Assembly: GCF_001907675.1 (NCBI RefSeq)
Contig: NZ_MPNT01000005.1
Location: 186,001-250,000, forward strand
Length of the DNA stretch: 64,000 bases
Source of the DNA: Mycobacterium paraffinicum
Lineage (GTDB): Bacteria > Actinomycetota > Actinomycetes > Mycobacteriales > Mycobacteriaceae
Direction of reading: 5' to 3'
The notes below the pieces were generated by a model that made no database searches, was not told the origin of the DNA, and was given only the letters and a program-made list of their open reading frames with translations. The translations under genes were made by a program, and so were the position numbers. Position 1 is the first letter of the stretch. Every line of letters begins with the position of its first letter. Of the stretch, positions 15,363-24,706 are shown piece by piece.

Positions 15363-16208
15363 TCAGACCACAGTGCGTTGGGTGCCGAGTACCCGAAGCA
15401 GTTCGAGGGCCTGCGCGGCGCTGCTGCCCGGCTCGGCAGAGTGGACGATGAGTTTCTGACCGACTTCGGGCAGATGGAACATCTCGCAGTCCAACTCGAT
15501 CTCGCCGACTTCTTGGTGGACGAACACTTTGGTCGCTGAACGGCGTACGGACACCTCGTGCTCATCCCATAGTCGGGCGAATTCAGCGCTGCCAGAGCGC
15601 AACCGGCGGACCAGCTCGGCGCCGCGCGGGTCGGCGGGATGGGTCGCTACGGCGGCCCGCAGGTTGGCGACGTGGCTGCGGGCCGTCACTGCGTGATCGG
15701 CTTCCCGAAATGGGTTGTGTCCGTCCGGTGCACGGCAGAAGAAGAGCAAATTCACGTTGCGATCGGCATCCGACAACGCACTGAAATCGGTGCCCACCAA
15801 CGCGACGGCGGTGGGAGTCCATGCGAGTATGAACCCGAGGTCGTCGACGACGGTCGCAGGCAGGTCGCTGAGACGGTCCAGCAACCGCAGCACACCGGGC
15901 CGCACATGGTCGGAGCTGCGGCCCAGCCGCGGGGCCTCCTCGCCGACCAGATGGAAAAGGTGGTCTCGCTCGTCGTCGGTCAGCCGCAATGCGCGGGCAA
16001 GTGCGGCCAGCAATTGGCGGGATGGCCGCGGACCGCGCGCCTGCTCCAACCGGGTGTAGTAATCGCACGACATGCCGGCGAGAGCGGCGACTTCCTCACG
16101 CCGGAGGCCTGGCGTACGACGGCGTCGACCGGTCGGCAGGCCGACCGCCTCGGGCTGCAGTGCGGCGCGCCGGCGCCGCAGGAAGTCGGCCAGGCTCGCA
16201 GCGTCCAT
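15363..16208 (-). CDS. XRE-family regulator with MmyB-like ligand-binding domain
   Basis: 281 residues. Residues 30-90 hold the helix-turn-helix in the usual form TPGLRREEVAALAGMSCDYYTRLEQ. The rest is the MmyB-like PAS-related domain: DDLGFILAWTPTAVALVG, NLLFFCRAPDG, HPADPRGAELVRRLR, and the C-terminal FHLPEVGQKLIVHSAEPGS. Such regulators in actinobacteria typically face a single redox-enzyme gene, as here with the epimerase at 16311. A 15-base palindrome lies in the spacer. Confidence 0.88.
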   Translation of the reverse strand: MDAASLADFLRRRRAALQPEAVGLPTGRRRRTPGLRREEVAALAGMSCDYYTRLEQARGPRPSRQLLAALARALRLTDDERDHLFHLVGEEAPRLGRSSDHVRPGVLRLLDRLSDLPATVVDDLGFILAWTPTAVALVGTDFSALSDADRNVNLLFFCRAPDGHNPFREADHAVTARSHVANLRAAVATHPADPRGAELVRRLRSGSAEFARLWDEHEVSVRRSATKVFVHQEVGEIELDCEMFHLPEVGQKLIVHSAEPGSSAAQALELLRVLGTQRTVV

Positions 16209-16243
16209 CGCTTCATCCTGGCCTCGATCCGGCAGCTCAGCCA

Positions 16244-16258
16244 GGGATCGTCGATCCC
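16244..16258. promoter_or_regulatory. Candidate XRE operator (GGGATCG-T-CGATCCC)
   Basis: Perfect 7-base arms around a single T, located between the divergent XRE and epimerase genes, 36 bases upstream of the XRE start and 53 bases upstream of the epimerase start. Confidence 0.5.
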
Positions 16259-16310
16259 AGCCTCAGCAGGTCTCTGCCACCGGTGATCAATCGACCGCAC
16301 AGTCGTAGCT

Positions 16311-17171
16311 ATGACCACATTGATCACGGGCGCAACAGGCAAAGTAGGTAGTCGATTCGCCAGGCGGATGCTTGCTGCAGGCGAGCCCACCCGACTGCTC
16401 ATACGCAGCAAAGACAGCGCGGTCCCGCGGGGCGCCGATATCGCGGTCGCCGATCTGCGCGACGAGGCGGCCGTTCGCGACTCGCTTTATGGAGTCACCG
16501 CGATCGTCCACGTCGCCAGCTCCTTTCGGGCCTTCTCGGCCGAGGAACTGGCAGAAACCGACGTTGCCGGCACCGACAGACTGGCCAACGCAGCACTCGA
16601 CGCGGGCATCACCAGGTTCGTCTATACCAGCACCAACGTGGTCTACGACGGCTGCGACTATGGCCGGCCGGCGACGGAGGACGACCCGGTGGGCACCGGC
16701 CTGCACCCCTATCCCGCCGCCAAGGTCGAGGCCGAGCGTCGGCTTCTTTTGCTCCATCATCAGCGCGGCTTGGACCTGCGGATCGTTCGGCTGCCGTTCG
16801 TCTACGGTGACGGCGACCCACACGTCGCCGACGCGGCCCGGATGCTCGCGGGCCAGCCGTTGCACCAACGAATGCCCACCGCTCACCACGCCGACGTGAG
16901 CCAGGCGCTGCTCAGAGCACTGCGCGCGGAAGGCGTCGGCGGCCGGACCTACAACCTGTGCGACGACGCTCCGATGACCCTCTACGAGATTTACGAACTC
17001 CACAACCTTCGGTGGCCCGAGCCGGCGGAAAGCGCGGACCAAACGGCTTCACCCTTCGCGGACCCATCACCATGGCAGCACACTGTGAGCACCGCACGGA
17101 TCCGCCGTGAGCTTGGCTTTCGCCCGTTCTATCCGACGGTCACCAGCGCAGCGGAGGCTGGCGCGCTGTAA
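16311..17171 (+). CDS. NAD-dependent epimerase/dehydratase (extended SDR)
   Basis: 286 residues. TGATGKVG (7-14) binds the dinucleotide, DLRD binds adenine, and the active-site set is S/T in YTSTNVVY plus YPAAK. The C-terminal part is the substrate lobe (GGRTYNLCDDAPMTLYEIYEL). Relatives act on nucleotide sugars or reduce carbonyls; the specific reaction is not evident. It is the probable target of the divergent XRE regulator. Confidence 0.85.
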   Translation: MTTLITGATGKVGSRFARRMLAAGEPTRLLIRSKDSAVPRGADIAVADLRDEAAVRDSLYGVTAIVHVASSFRAFSAEELAETDVAGTDRLANAALDAGITRFVYTSTNVVYDGCDYGRPATEDDPVGTGLHPYPAAKVEAERRLLLLHHQRGLDLRIVRLPFVYGDGDPHVADAARMLAGQPLHQRMPTAHHADVSQALLRALRAEGVGGRTYNLCDDAPMTLYEIYELHNLRWPEPAESADQTASPFADPSPWQHTVSTARIRRELGFRPFYPTVTSAAEAGAL

Positions 17172-17482
17172 CCAGATTGTCCGCGAAATGTGATGTCCGT
17201 CAGCATTTTTTGCCGCCGAATACGGGAATCTGTCGGCTGTCGTGTCTCGGCTGATTTGCTCCACATCCGGAGGAATGCGACGTAGTCGAATATGGGGTTA
17301 CCGGTAAAAGCTCGCCGTGTTCATCGGATGGATCGCGTCGGCCAAACCAGTGAACAGCTCCGGAAACCGGACCGCGAGGCTGGTCTCCTAGCGACGCCAT
17401 GGGCTTCGACGTACATGGCAATGCTGCCGCGGGAGCCTGCCGACCACCGCTCCTTTGATATCCCGTGGTGCACCTTTGAGGC
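17172..17482 (+). other. Convergent spacer containing repeat copy D
   Basis: 311 bases between the converging epimerase and PPE genes. Apart from the repeat at 17284-17309 I see no gene or clear terminator. Confidence 0.5.
17284..17309 (+). repeat. Dispersed box repeat, copy D (partial)
   Basis: Carries the second box (GTCGAATATGGG) and a perfect palindrome TTACCGGTAA in the tail; the first box is degenerate (CGACGTA). Same strand as the other copies. Confidence 0.5.
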
Positions 17483-18880
17483 TTAGCCCCACCGCGGCCG
17501 GGGTGGCGTGGGATTCGGTTGCTGGCGAGAAGACACGTGAACGGCGTGGACTCCCGGTTTCGACGATAGCTGCGCAAGAAGGCCGTCGAGGTGCGCCTTA
17601 TCGGTATGCCAGTGCTGCACCGACTCCGGTTCTGCTGATATCTCCGCGAGGACACGCGTGAGTTTTTCTGACGTCTTGCTTTTCGTATCGCCGCCCGCGC
17701 TGTCCTTGTTGTCGTCTGATCTGGAACTCTCTTCTCTTGCAAGGGTTGTCACTGAAGCGCGGGCAGCCGCTCCGCCGGCAACGCCGCCAGCCAGACCTGC
17801 CAGCGCCATTTGGCTGAACAAGTTGCCACTTTCCGCCGCCACTATCGGTACGGCTGCGTGGCCGGTTCCCTGCAACACCGTGGCGGCCAATCTGATCGTC
17901 GGGGTGGCCGCAGCCCAGCTTGGTGGCACCGATAACGCTCCGACCACGCCCGCGCGGCCCACGTCCGCGGATACTGTCGACATCGCCGCCGCGACCGGAC
18001 CCGCCACAGGCGGATACAGCACCCCGGGCACCAGCGGAACTGAGAGCTCCCCCGTGTTGAATCCGCGCGTCGCCAGCCCGTAGCCCAAGGTGCTACTCAC
18101 CAATGCGTTCCTAGCCGGCAGGCCCGCTGGGCTTACGAACTCGCTCAGCCTGAGGACCGTCCCGAGTGGGGTTGTGTTCAGGCTGGCTAGTGAACTCCCC
18201 AGCGGGGGTGGATCGGTCGTGGCGGGCGCCGCGAGGGGTTGCAGCGACGAAGGCGCCGCAAGCGGCTGTGACGTCAGCTGCGACAACGTCGACTGCGCGC
18301 TCGTGCCGGCGGCTTGGCTGGCCGAGGCAGATTGGGCGGCCGGCCCGTCGGGGTTGGTGGTCTGCGGTGCCGGGGTGAACGGCGTCACCTGCGCGGCGCT
18401 CGCGGATTCGCTGGCATAGCCGTACATCGTGGCGGCGTCTTGGGCCCACATGTCCGCGTACTGCGTCTCAACGGCGGCGATCGCCGGCGCGTTCTGCCCG
18501 ACAACGTTGGTCGCGACCAGCTGTGCCAGCTCGGCGCGGTTGGCCGCGATCACTGGCGGTGCGACGGTGCCCGCAAACGCCGTCTCGTAGGCGGCGGCGG
18601 CTTCGCGGGCCTGGGCCGCGGTCTGCTCGGCTTGCGCGGCGGTGGTGTTCATCCACGCCGCGTACGGTGCCGCCGCGGCTGCCATCGCCGCCGATGACGG
18701 ACCCAGCCAGCCGGCAGACAACCCCGAGATCACCGACGAATAGGACACCGCCGTCGCACGCAGCTGGGCGGCCACCCCGTCCCAGGCCGCCGAGGCGGCG
18801 AGCATCGGTCCCGACCCGGGACCGGAATACATACGGCCGGAATTGATCTCCGGCGGCAACGCCCCAAAATCCATTGCCAT
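17483..18880 (-). CDS. PPE family protein, SVP subgroup
   Basis: 465 residues. The N-terminal PPE domain (MDFGALPPEINSGRMYSG, residues 3-20) runs to about 175 and includes GWLGPSS (WxG turn) and MWAQDAATMYGYA. The SVP signature GxxSVPxxW is at 314-322. PPE proteins usually pair with a PE protein and leave through an ESX system; no PE gene is adjacent. The last 60 residues are charged and contain VQHWHTDKAHL and GVHAVHVSS, a C-terminal module seen in some mycobacterial PPE proteins. Same orientation as the next PPE gene, 143 bases away. Confidence 0.92.
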   Translation of the reverse strand: MAMDFGALPPEINSGRMYSGPGSGPMLAASAAWDGVAAQLRATAVSYSSVISGLSAGWLGPSSAAMAAAAAPYAAWMNTTAAQAEQTAAQAREAAAAYETAFAGTVAPPVIAANRAELAQLVATNVVGQNAPAIAAVETQYADMWAQDAATMYGYASESASAAQVTPFTPAPQTTNPDGPAAQSASASQAAGTSAQSTLSQLTSQPLAAPSSLQPLAAPATTDPPPLGSSLASLNTTPLGTVLRLSEFVSPAGLPARNALVSSTLGYGLATRGFNTGELSVPLVPGVLYPPVAGPVAAAMSTVSADVGRAGVVGALSVPPSWAAATPTIRLAATVLQGTGHAAVPIVAAESGNLFSQMALAGLAGGVAGGAAARASVTTLAREESSRSDDNKDSAGGDTKSKTSEKLTRVLAEISAEPESVQHWHTDKAHLDGLLAQLSSKPGVHAVHVSSRQQPNPTPPRPRWG

Positions 18881-19023
18881 GATCGTCAGCCTGCTGCTAT
18901 CGCGTCGGCGAACCTGATCGGCGCATACGAATTCCCGGTGGTGCCCGGAGTGGCTGCGAATGGCACCTGCATCTCCTTAGCTGGTAGGTGCGGACGGATG
19001 TGCGGCGCGCGCCGCAACCGTGG

Positions 19024-20223
19024 TCAGTCTTCGGGAATCACGATGATGGTGGCGGTGGTGGCGGACCCGCCGGAAATGGCGCCTCCGCCTATCGGTCGGG
19101 TAACGATCCCCCCGGTGCCTGTTGCGGCTTTTCCCGCCAAACCCGACAGGGCCATATTGCTGAACAAGCTTCCCTGGCCTTCAGTCGCGACCGTCGCGGG
19201 CAGGGCATCGAGGCCGGTCTGCGGCAGTACGACGGCGACTGGCCTCATCGCCGGCGCGGCACTGGCCCAGGCCTGCGGTACCGACAAGCTTCCGACCAAG
19301 CCGGCGTGACCCATGCCCGCCGATACCGTTCCGCCCGTGGGGATCACCGCACTGATCGCGGGGCCACCCTCGGCGATAGGGGATGCCGCCCGGGCGAGGG
19401 CGCCCGCGTAGGCCACTTGCATGTTGTAGTTGTTGAAGGGGGCGAGGAAGGACTGGACTCCGAGGTCGTACATGGATCCGAGGGGCGAATATATGTGCAT
19501 CGGATTAAAGGGCCCGAAGCCGAAAGCCAATAGATCCAGTAGCGATGAGGTCGAGGGCGGATCAGCCGCCGCGGCTGCAGCAGTCGGCCTTGCAAGACTT
19601 TGCAGCATTATGGGCCCCTCCGAGATCAGCTGGGGCAGTGTCTGCACCGGCCTACCGGCGGCTTGGGCGACCGCTGCGGCCTGCCCGGCCGTCCCGGCCG
19701 GGTCCGTGGTCTGCGACGGTGGAGTGAAGGGCGTCAACTGCGCGGCGCTCGCCGACGAACTGGCATAGCCGTACATCGCGGCAGCGTCCTGCGCCCACAT
19801 CTCGGCGTACCGAGCCTCGGTCGCCGCGATCGCCCCGGTATTCTGCCCAAAAACGTTGGTCGCGATCAGCGACATCAGCAGGCTGCGGTTCGCCGCAATC
19901 ACCGGCGGAGGAACCGTTGCCGTGAAAGCTGTTTCGTACGCGGCCACTGCCGCCCGGGCTTGGTTGGCGGTCTGCTCAGCCTGAGCTGCGGTTGCGCCCA
20001 GCCACCACTTATAGGACGCAGCCGCGGCCGCCATCGTGGCCGAGGACGGCCCCCGCCATGCCGCAGTCAGGCCCGAAATCGCCGAAGAGTACGAGGCTGT
20101 CGTGCAGTGCAACTCGGCAGCCAGAATTTCCCAGGCCGCAGCCGCAGCCAGCATCGGCCCAGGCCCCGGTCCGGCATACATGCGATGGGAATTGATCTCC
20201 GGTGGCATCAAACCGAAATCCAC
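19024..20223 (-). CDS. PPE family protein, SVP subgroup
   Basis: 399 residues starting at GTG 20223 with [18 protein letters not shown]. The PPE domain shares its architecture with the neighbour ([24 protein letters not shown]), followed by the SVP motif GSLSVPQAW. The C-terminus lacks the VQHWHTD module and ends in a glycine/threonine-rich tail. The central part carries a hydrophobic [17 protein letters not shown] stretch. Tandem placement suggests old duplication. The 60 bases upstream contain a perfect tandem repeat. Confidence 0.92.
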   Translation of the reverse strand: MDFGLMPPEINSHRMYAGPGPGPMLAAAAAWEILAAELHCTTASYSSAISGLTAAWRGPSSATMAAAAASYKWWLGATAAQAEQTANQARAAVAAYETAFTATVPPPVIAANRSLLMSLIATNVFGQNTGAIAATEARYAEMWAQDAAAMYGYASSSASAAQLTPFTPPSQTTDPAGTAGQAAAVAQAAGRPVQTLPQLISEGPIMLQSLARPTAAAAAADPPSTSSLLDLLAFGFGPFNPMHIYSPLGSMYDLGVQSFLAPFNNYNMQVAYAGALARAASPIAEGGPAISAVIPTGGTVSAGMGHAGLVGSLSVPQAWASAAPAMRPVAVVLPQTGLDALPATVATEGQGSLFSNMALSGLAGKAATGTGGIVTRPIGGGAISGGSATTATIIVIPED

Positions 20224-20285
20224 CGGAACAAGCCCTCCCCCCCGTCACGGCTTGACTTACGCCAGAAGCAATACGGACATTTCCC

Positions 20286-20323
20286 TTTGTACTCCCCGTG
20301 AACGTTTGTACTCCCCGTGAACG
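20286..20323. repeat. Perfect 19-base tandem duplication upstream of PPE gene
   Basis: TTTGTACTCCCCGTGAACG occurs twice head to tail (20286-20304 and 20305-20323), 63 bases before the PPE start codon. The duplicated unit could double a promoter element or binding site, or be a replication-slippage product. Confidence 0.7.
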
Positions 20324-20684
20324 ATTGTCGGGGGGCGCTTAAGCGATTCGCCAGGGACCTGTAAGTTATTCCCCAGGGGGCTTTTGCCCCGAGCGGCTGG
20401 GCGTACTGCGATGCTCGTAATGCATCTGATGTCAGACCCGCCTACCCCCGCCCAAGTTATTTGGTCAGCTGAAACTCCTTGGGCACCAGCAGTATTGGCA
20501 TTTACCGATTCGCGATCTCGGAACCACCCGGCCCAATTGGAATAGGCCTGGGATCGTCGCTTGGAAGACTCAACGTGATGCGGTGATCGGGTTGCAGGCG
20601 CGCTTCAAGCAGGCCGGCGGAGGTAATGAAGCTCAGCGTTTCCTGATACTCTCCCAGTTCCCACAAGATATGAGCGGCCGCCCA

Positions 20685-20795
20685 CGATAGATCCGCATCG
20701 AGCACCGCAGGGTCCCGTTCGGGCAAGACCCTCTTCGGTGATCTCCAGATGCCGGATGCGGTCGAGGTGGAAGCCGCGAATGTCTTCATTCAAGG
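20685..20795 (-). pseudogene. 3' remnant of a WYL-domain regulator
   Basis: About 100 bases align with the end of the WYL regulator gene near 8148-8250, with some 14 differences by eye. The protein pieces RGFHLDRIRHLEITE and RDPAVLDADLSW lie in two frames because of a one-base insertion near 20732. No DNA-binding part is left. Downstream on the same strand (to 20502) an open frame continues (ILWELGEYQETLSFITSAGL and on), which I do not recognise. The rest of 20324-20684 shows nothing clear. Confidence 0.65.
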
Positions 20796-20875
20796 CCAAT
20801 CATTCCTCGACGAGATGCGGTGGTCATCGCGCACACTAGGACTCGCATCCGACGCTGTGGAGGACCGATACCGGA

Positions 20876-22561
20876 ATGAACCCGGTCGCCGAATTCGACT
20901 TCATCATCGTGGGAGCGGGCAGCGCCGGCTGCCTGCTCGCCAATCGGCTCAGCGCCAACCCTGATCGCCGTGTCCTCCTGATAGAGGCCGGCGGCAAAGA
21001 CGACTGGTTCTGGATCAAGGTGCCGGTGGGCTATCTGTACACAATCGCCAACGCGCGCACCGACTGGTGCTTCACGACCGAGGCCGACCCGGGCCTGGCC
21101 GGGCGCAGCATTCACTACGCCCGCGGCCGCGTCATCGGAGGCTGCTCATCAATCAACGCCATGATCCACATGCGCGGACAGGCCAGCGACTACGACCTGT
21201 GGGCGCGGGCTACCGGTGACGAGCGATGGCGTTGGGGTGGCCCGAACAGCCCAGGCGAGACGCTGGCGATCTACAAAAAGTTGGAGGACTACTTCGGCGG
21301 CGCCGACGACTATCACGGCGCCGGAGGTGAGATCCGCGTCGAGCGGCCACGTGTGCGCTGGAAGATCTTGGACGCCTGGCAGGCCGCGGCTGCCGAGGTC
21401 GGCATCTTTCCGATCGATGAATTCAATCGGGGCGTCAACGCCGGTTCTGCGTACTTTCACGTGAACCAACGGCGTGGCCGTCGATGGTCGATGGCCGATG
21501 CCTTCCTGCATCCCGTCGCCCACCGGCCGAACCTCACCGTCTACACGCAGACCCAGGCCTTGCGGCTGCTGATGGACGACCAGGTCCACGAGGATCAGCG
21601 TCGCGGTGCGTGGACGACGGCCCAGCGCCGCGTCATCGGCGTGCGGTTGCTCAAAGGCGGCCAAATCGTCGACGTCCGAGCCCGCCACGAGGTGATCCTG
21701 AGCGCAGGAGCCATTGGTTCGCCGCACCTGATGCAGGTCTCGGGTCTCGGCCCGGCCGGCCTGCTTGCCCAGCATCAAGTGGCGGTGGCCGTCGATCTGC
21801 CCGGGGTGGGCGAAAACCTTCAGGATCACCTGCAGCTTCGAACGGTCTACCGGGTGCAGGGGGCCCCGACCGTCAATACGCTGTACCGGAACTGGATTAC
21901 CCGTGCGGGCATGGGACTTCAGTACCTGCTGTCGCGATCGGGGCCCATGACCATGCCGCCATCCACGCTGGGGGCTTTCGCGAAGAGCGACCCCGCGCTG
22001 GAAAGCGCCGATCTCGAGTGGCACGTGCAACCCTTGTCGTTGCCGAAGTTCGGCGAACCCCTGCACCCCTTCGGGGCGATTACTCCTTCGGTCTGCAATC
22101 TCCGACCAACCTCACGAGGCCATGTGCGCATGGCCAGTGCAGATCCCCTGACCTACCCGAAGATCTTCTGCAATTACCTATCGACTGACGCCGATCGTCG
22201 AATCGCCGTGCGAGGCCTCCGGATGACCCGGCAGATCATGGCGGCGCCGGCTCTGGCCCGCTACCGCCCGCAGGAGTTGTTACCCGGTCCGCAACTGGTG
22301 AGCGATGATGAGTTGCAGCAGGCGGCCGGCGAACTCGGTACGACGATCTTCCATCCGGTCGGCACCTGCGCGATGGGAGCCTTTGACGCCCACGGGCGGC
22401 CGCGTTCGGCCGCCACGGTGCTCGACACCGACTGCCGCGTGTACCGCGTCGCCGGACTGCGAGTGGTCGATGCGTCGACTATGCCCACCATCATCTCCGG
22501 CAACACGAACGCGCCGGTGATGCTCATCGCCGAGCGCGCAGCACGTGCGATTGTGGGATGA
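20876..22561 (+). CDS. GMC family oxidoreductase (choline dehydrogenase-like)
   Basis: 561 residues. The N-terminal FAD motif is IIVGAGSAGC, then VLLIEAGG. GMC signature 1 is the RGRVIGGCSSINAMIHMRG segment at about 83-102. The AGAIGSPHLMQVSG segment is signature 2. The catalytic His-Pro is in FHPVGTCAMG and the Asn in SGNTNAPV near the C-terminus. It oxidises a primary or secondary alcohol to the carbonyl; substrate unknown, although mycobacterial relatives are often called choline or alcohol dehydrogenases. Start ATG 20876 with GGAGGA at 20859-20864. It stands alone between the WYL remnant and the kinase. Confidence 0.9.
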   Translation: MNPVAEFDFIIVGAGSAGCLLANRLSANPDRRVLLIEAGGKDDWFWIKVPVGYLYTIANARTDWCFTTEADPGLAGRSIHYARGRVIGGCSSINAMIHMRGQASDYDLWARATGDERWRWGGPNSPGETLAIYKKLEDYFGGADDYHGAGGEIRVERPRVRWKILDAWQAAAAEVGIFPIDEFNRGVNAGSAYFHVNQRRGRRWSMADAFLHPVAHRPNLTVYTQTQALRLLMDDQVHEDQRRGAWTTAQRRVIGVRLLKGGQIVDVRARHEVILSAGAIGSPHLMQVSGLGPAGLLAQHQVAVAVDLPGVGENLQDHLQLRTVYRVQGAPTVNTLYRNWITRAGMGLQYLLSRSGPMTMPPSTLGAFAKSDPALESADLEWHVQPLSLPKFGEPLHPFGAITPSVCNLRPTSRGHVRMASADPLTYPKIFCNYLSTDADRRIAVRGLRMTRQIMAAPALARYRPQELLPGPQLVSDDELQQAAGELGTTIFHPVGTCAMGAFDAHGRPRSAATVLDTDCRVYRVAGLRVVDASTMPTIISGNTNAPVMLIAERAARAIVG

Positions 22562-22632
22562 GTCTATTAGCACTGGGATATCAATCTGGTCCCCTCTGCG
22601 TCGCGCGACCGTGCGTGCGCAACTCCCTGAGG

Positions 22633-22663
22633 AGAAATACGGCGGGATCGGATATGGACGGGT
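22633..22663 (+). repeat. Dispersed box repeat, copy E (degenerate tail)
   Basis: AATACGGCGG at 22636-22645 and GATATGGACG at 22651-22660, again 15 bases apart, followed by GGTCGCGGG in place of GTTACC. Lies between the convergent GMC and kinase genes. Confidence 0.45.
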
Positions 22664-22681
22664 CGCGGGCGGGCCCCGACG

Positions 22682-24706
22682 TCAGCGTTCGATCACCGTC
22701 AACGAGCCATGGTTGAGGTCGCTGGTGACGTAGGCGAAGTGCGTGGTTGGGTCGACGGCGATGGCGAGCGGATTGTTTCCGACGGCAAGGATTCCGGTGA
22801 CGATGCGTTTGGTGGTGTCGATGACCGACACGGACCCACCGCTGTAGTTGGCCACGTAAGCGGTGTTCGTCGGTGGGTCCACTGCCACCCCCGCGGGGCG
22901 TTGCCCGACAGGCACACTGGCGGTGACGCCGAGGCTGACGGTGTCGACGAAGGACACCGATGCATCATCGCCGCTGGCGATATAGGCCGTGTGCGACGCG
23001 GTGTCGATGGCGATCCCGGCCGGATGGACGCGAAGCGCAACGGAACCGACGACAGTTCGGTTCGTGGTATCGATAACTGTCACCGTTGGATCGGCAGTGG
23101 TGACAAACAAGCGGTGCGCGGTCCGATCGATGGCTACGCGGCTTGGACCTTTTCCGGTGGGCACCGTCCCGATCACCGTGTGCGTCGTCACGTCGATCAC
23201 CGACACCGATGCGCTATCACCGTTAGTGACATAGGCGATCCGGGCATCCGGGTCGACCACCACTCCGCCCGGATGGCTCCCGACACCGATTCTGGCGATG
23301 ACGGTGCCGTTGGTGGTGTCGATGACCGACACCGAGGAGTCGTCGTAATTGGTGACGTAGACGGTCCGGGTCGACGGATCCACGGCAACGCCCACCGGGT
23401 GGCGTCCTACAGCGATGGTGGCGGTGACAGTACGGCTGCCGGTATCGACCAGCGACACGGAGTTGGAGCCGGTGTTCGCGACATAGGCGGTGTGCCCGGC
23501 GGAGTCGACCGCGACGCCGAAGGCGCCGTTGCCCACCCGTACCGAGGTGGCGATCGTAGGTGGACCGCTCGGCACTGCGGAGACTCCCGAACTGGGCGTG
23601 CCTCCCCCGCTCGGCGGCGGGGCCGCCGTCGCAGATCCCGTCGTCTGCGCAGATCCAGGCGCTGATGTGTGTGTGCGCAGCACGTATAGGCTCGCGCCCC
23701 CCAACGCCGTGACCACTCCAATCACCGCGGCGGCGATCACCCAAGATCGCTTGGCGCGCTTGCGGTTTCCGGTCATCTCCTGCCGCGGGTCGGGGTGCAA
23801 TGGTTTCCGCGCTTGTTGTGTTGGCTCACTCGGCCATGAGGCCACTTGGGTGGGGGTAGTGGCGTTGGGTGACTGCGCATTGGGCTCCGGTAGGCCTAGC
23901 GGCACCGTGACCGCATCGCGCGCGGCTCGTGCCATATCCACCGGGGTGGCGTAGCGTTGCGCAGGGTCTTTGGCCATGCCGGTGGCGATGACCGCGTCGA
24001 ATGCGGGCGGTGCGCCGGAGTCAGAGGGGCGCGGCGGCGGCGTCGACAGATGCCCCGCCACTTGTTGCTCGATGCTGTCGCCCGGAAATGGGGCGCCTCC
24101 CGTCAAGCACTCGTAGAGCACACAAGCAAGCGCGTAGATGTCCGAGCGCGCATCGGCCTCACCGACTTTGAAGCGCTCGGGTGCCATGTAGCGCAGCGTG
24201 CCGACCACCGCGTCCGTGCCGGTCAGACCGGTCTCGCCGAGAACACGCGCGATCCCGAAATCGATCAAATACGCGAAGTCATTTTCATCGAGCAAGATGT
24301 TGGAGGGCTTGATGTCCCGATGCACCAATCCAATCTTGTGCGCGGCATATACCGCGCGTGCCACCTGCTCGACGATGTGCACCGCGCGTGACGGAGACAT
24401 TGATCCGGAGGCCAACACGGTTGCCAGGTCGCGCCCTTCGATCAGGCGCATGTCGACGAATAGCCGCCCGTCGATCTCGCCGTAGGTGTGAATTGGCACC
24501 ACGTGAGGGTTGTTCAACCGTGCCGCTGAATGCGCCTCACGACGGAATCGCTGTTGAAACGTCTTGTCTGCAGCAAAATGCGCCGGGAGTACTTTCAGCG
24601 CGACTATCCGATCGGTGACGGTGTCGTAGGCTCGCCACACCTCGCCCATACCGCCTCGGCCGAGCAAATTGACTAATCGGTACCGGCCGAACGGAGTCCC
24701 TTCCAT
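22682..24706 (-). CDS. Membrane Ser/Thr protein kinase with extracellular YVTN beta-propeller
   Basis: 674 residues. Kinase domain 8-270: Gly loop LGRGGMGEVW, K38, H129-R-D131, D149-F-G151 and the APE-like MAPERF. A linker is followed by a single membrane helix at 321-343 and a Pro/Gly/Ser-rich extracellular stalk. From about 385 to the end there are seven repeats of about 42 residues with the TAYVTN / SVSVIDT pattern, giving a seven-bladed YVTN propeller. The layout parallels PknD, which has an NHL propeller. It should sense an extracellular ligand and signal by Hanks-type phosphorylation. ATG 24706 has GGGAGG upstream; the longer frame to 24841 lacks kinase similarity. Confidence 0.9.
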   Translation of the reverse strand: MEGTPFGRYRLVNLLGRGGMGEVWRAYDTVTDRIVALKVLPAHFAADKTFQQRFRREAHSAARLNNPHVVPIHTYGEIDGRLFVDMRLIEGRDLATVLASGSMSPSRAVHIVEQVARAVYAAHKIGLVHRDIKPSNILLDENDFAYLIDFGIARVLGETGLTGTDAVVGTLRYMAPERFKVGEADARSDIYALACVLYECLTGGAPFPGDSIEQQVAGHLSTPPPRPSDSGAPPAFDAVIATGMAKDPAQRYATPVDMARAARDAVTVPLGLPEPNAQSPNATTPTQVASWPSEPTQQARKPLHPDPRQEMTGNRKRAKRSWVIAAAVIGVVTALGGASLYVLRTHTSAPGSAQTTGSATAAPPPSGGGTPSSGVSAVPSGPPTIATSVRVGNGAFGVAVDSAGHTAYVANTGSNSVSLVDTGSRTVTATIAVGRHPVGVAVDPSTRTVYVTNYDDSSVSVIDTTNGTVIARIGVGSHPGGVVVDPDARIAYVTNGDSASVSVIDVTTHTVIGTVPTGKGPSRVAIDRTAHRLFVTTADPTVTVIDTTNRTVVGSVALRVHPAGIAIDTASHTAYIASGDDASVSFVDTVSLGVTASVPVGQRPAGVAVDPPTNTAYVANYSGGSVSVIDTTKRIVTGILAVGNNPLAIAVDPTTHFAYVTSDLNHGSLTVIER

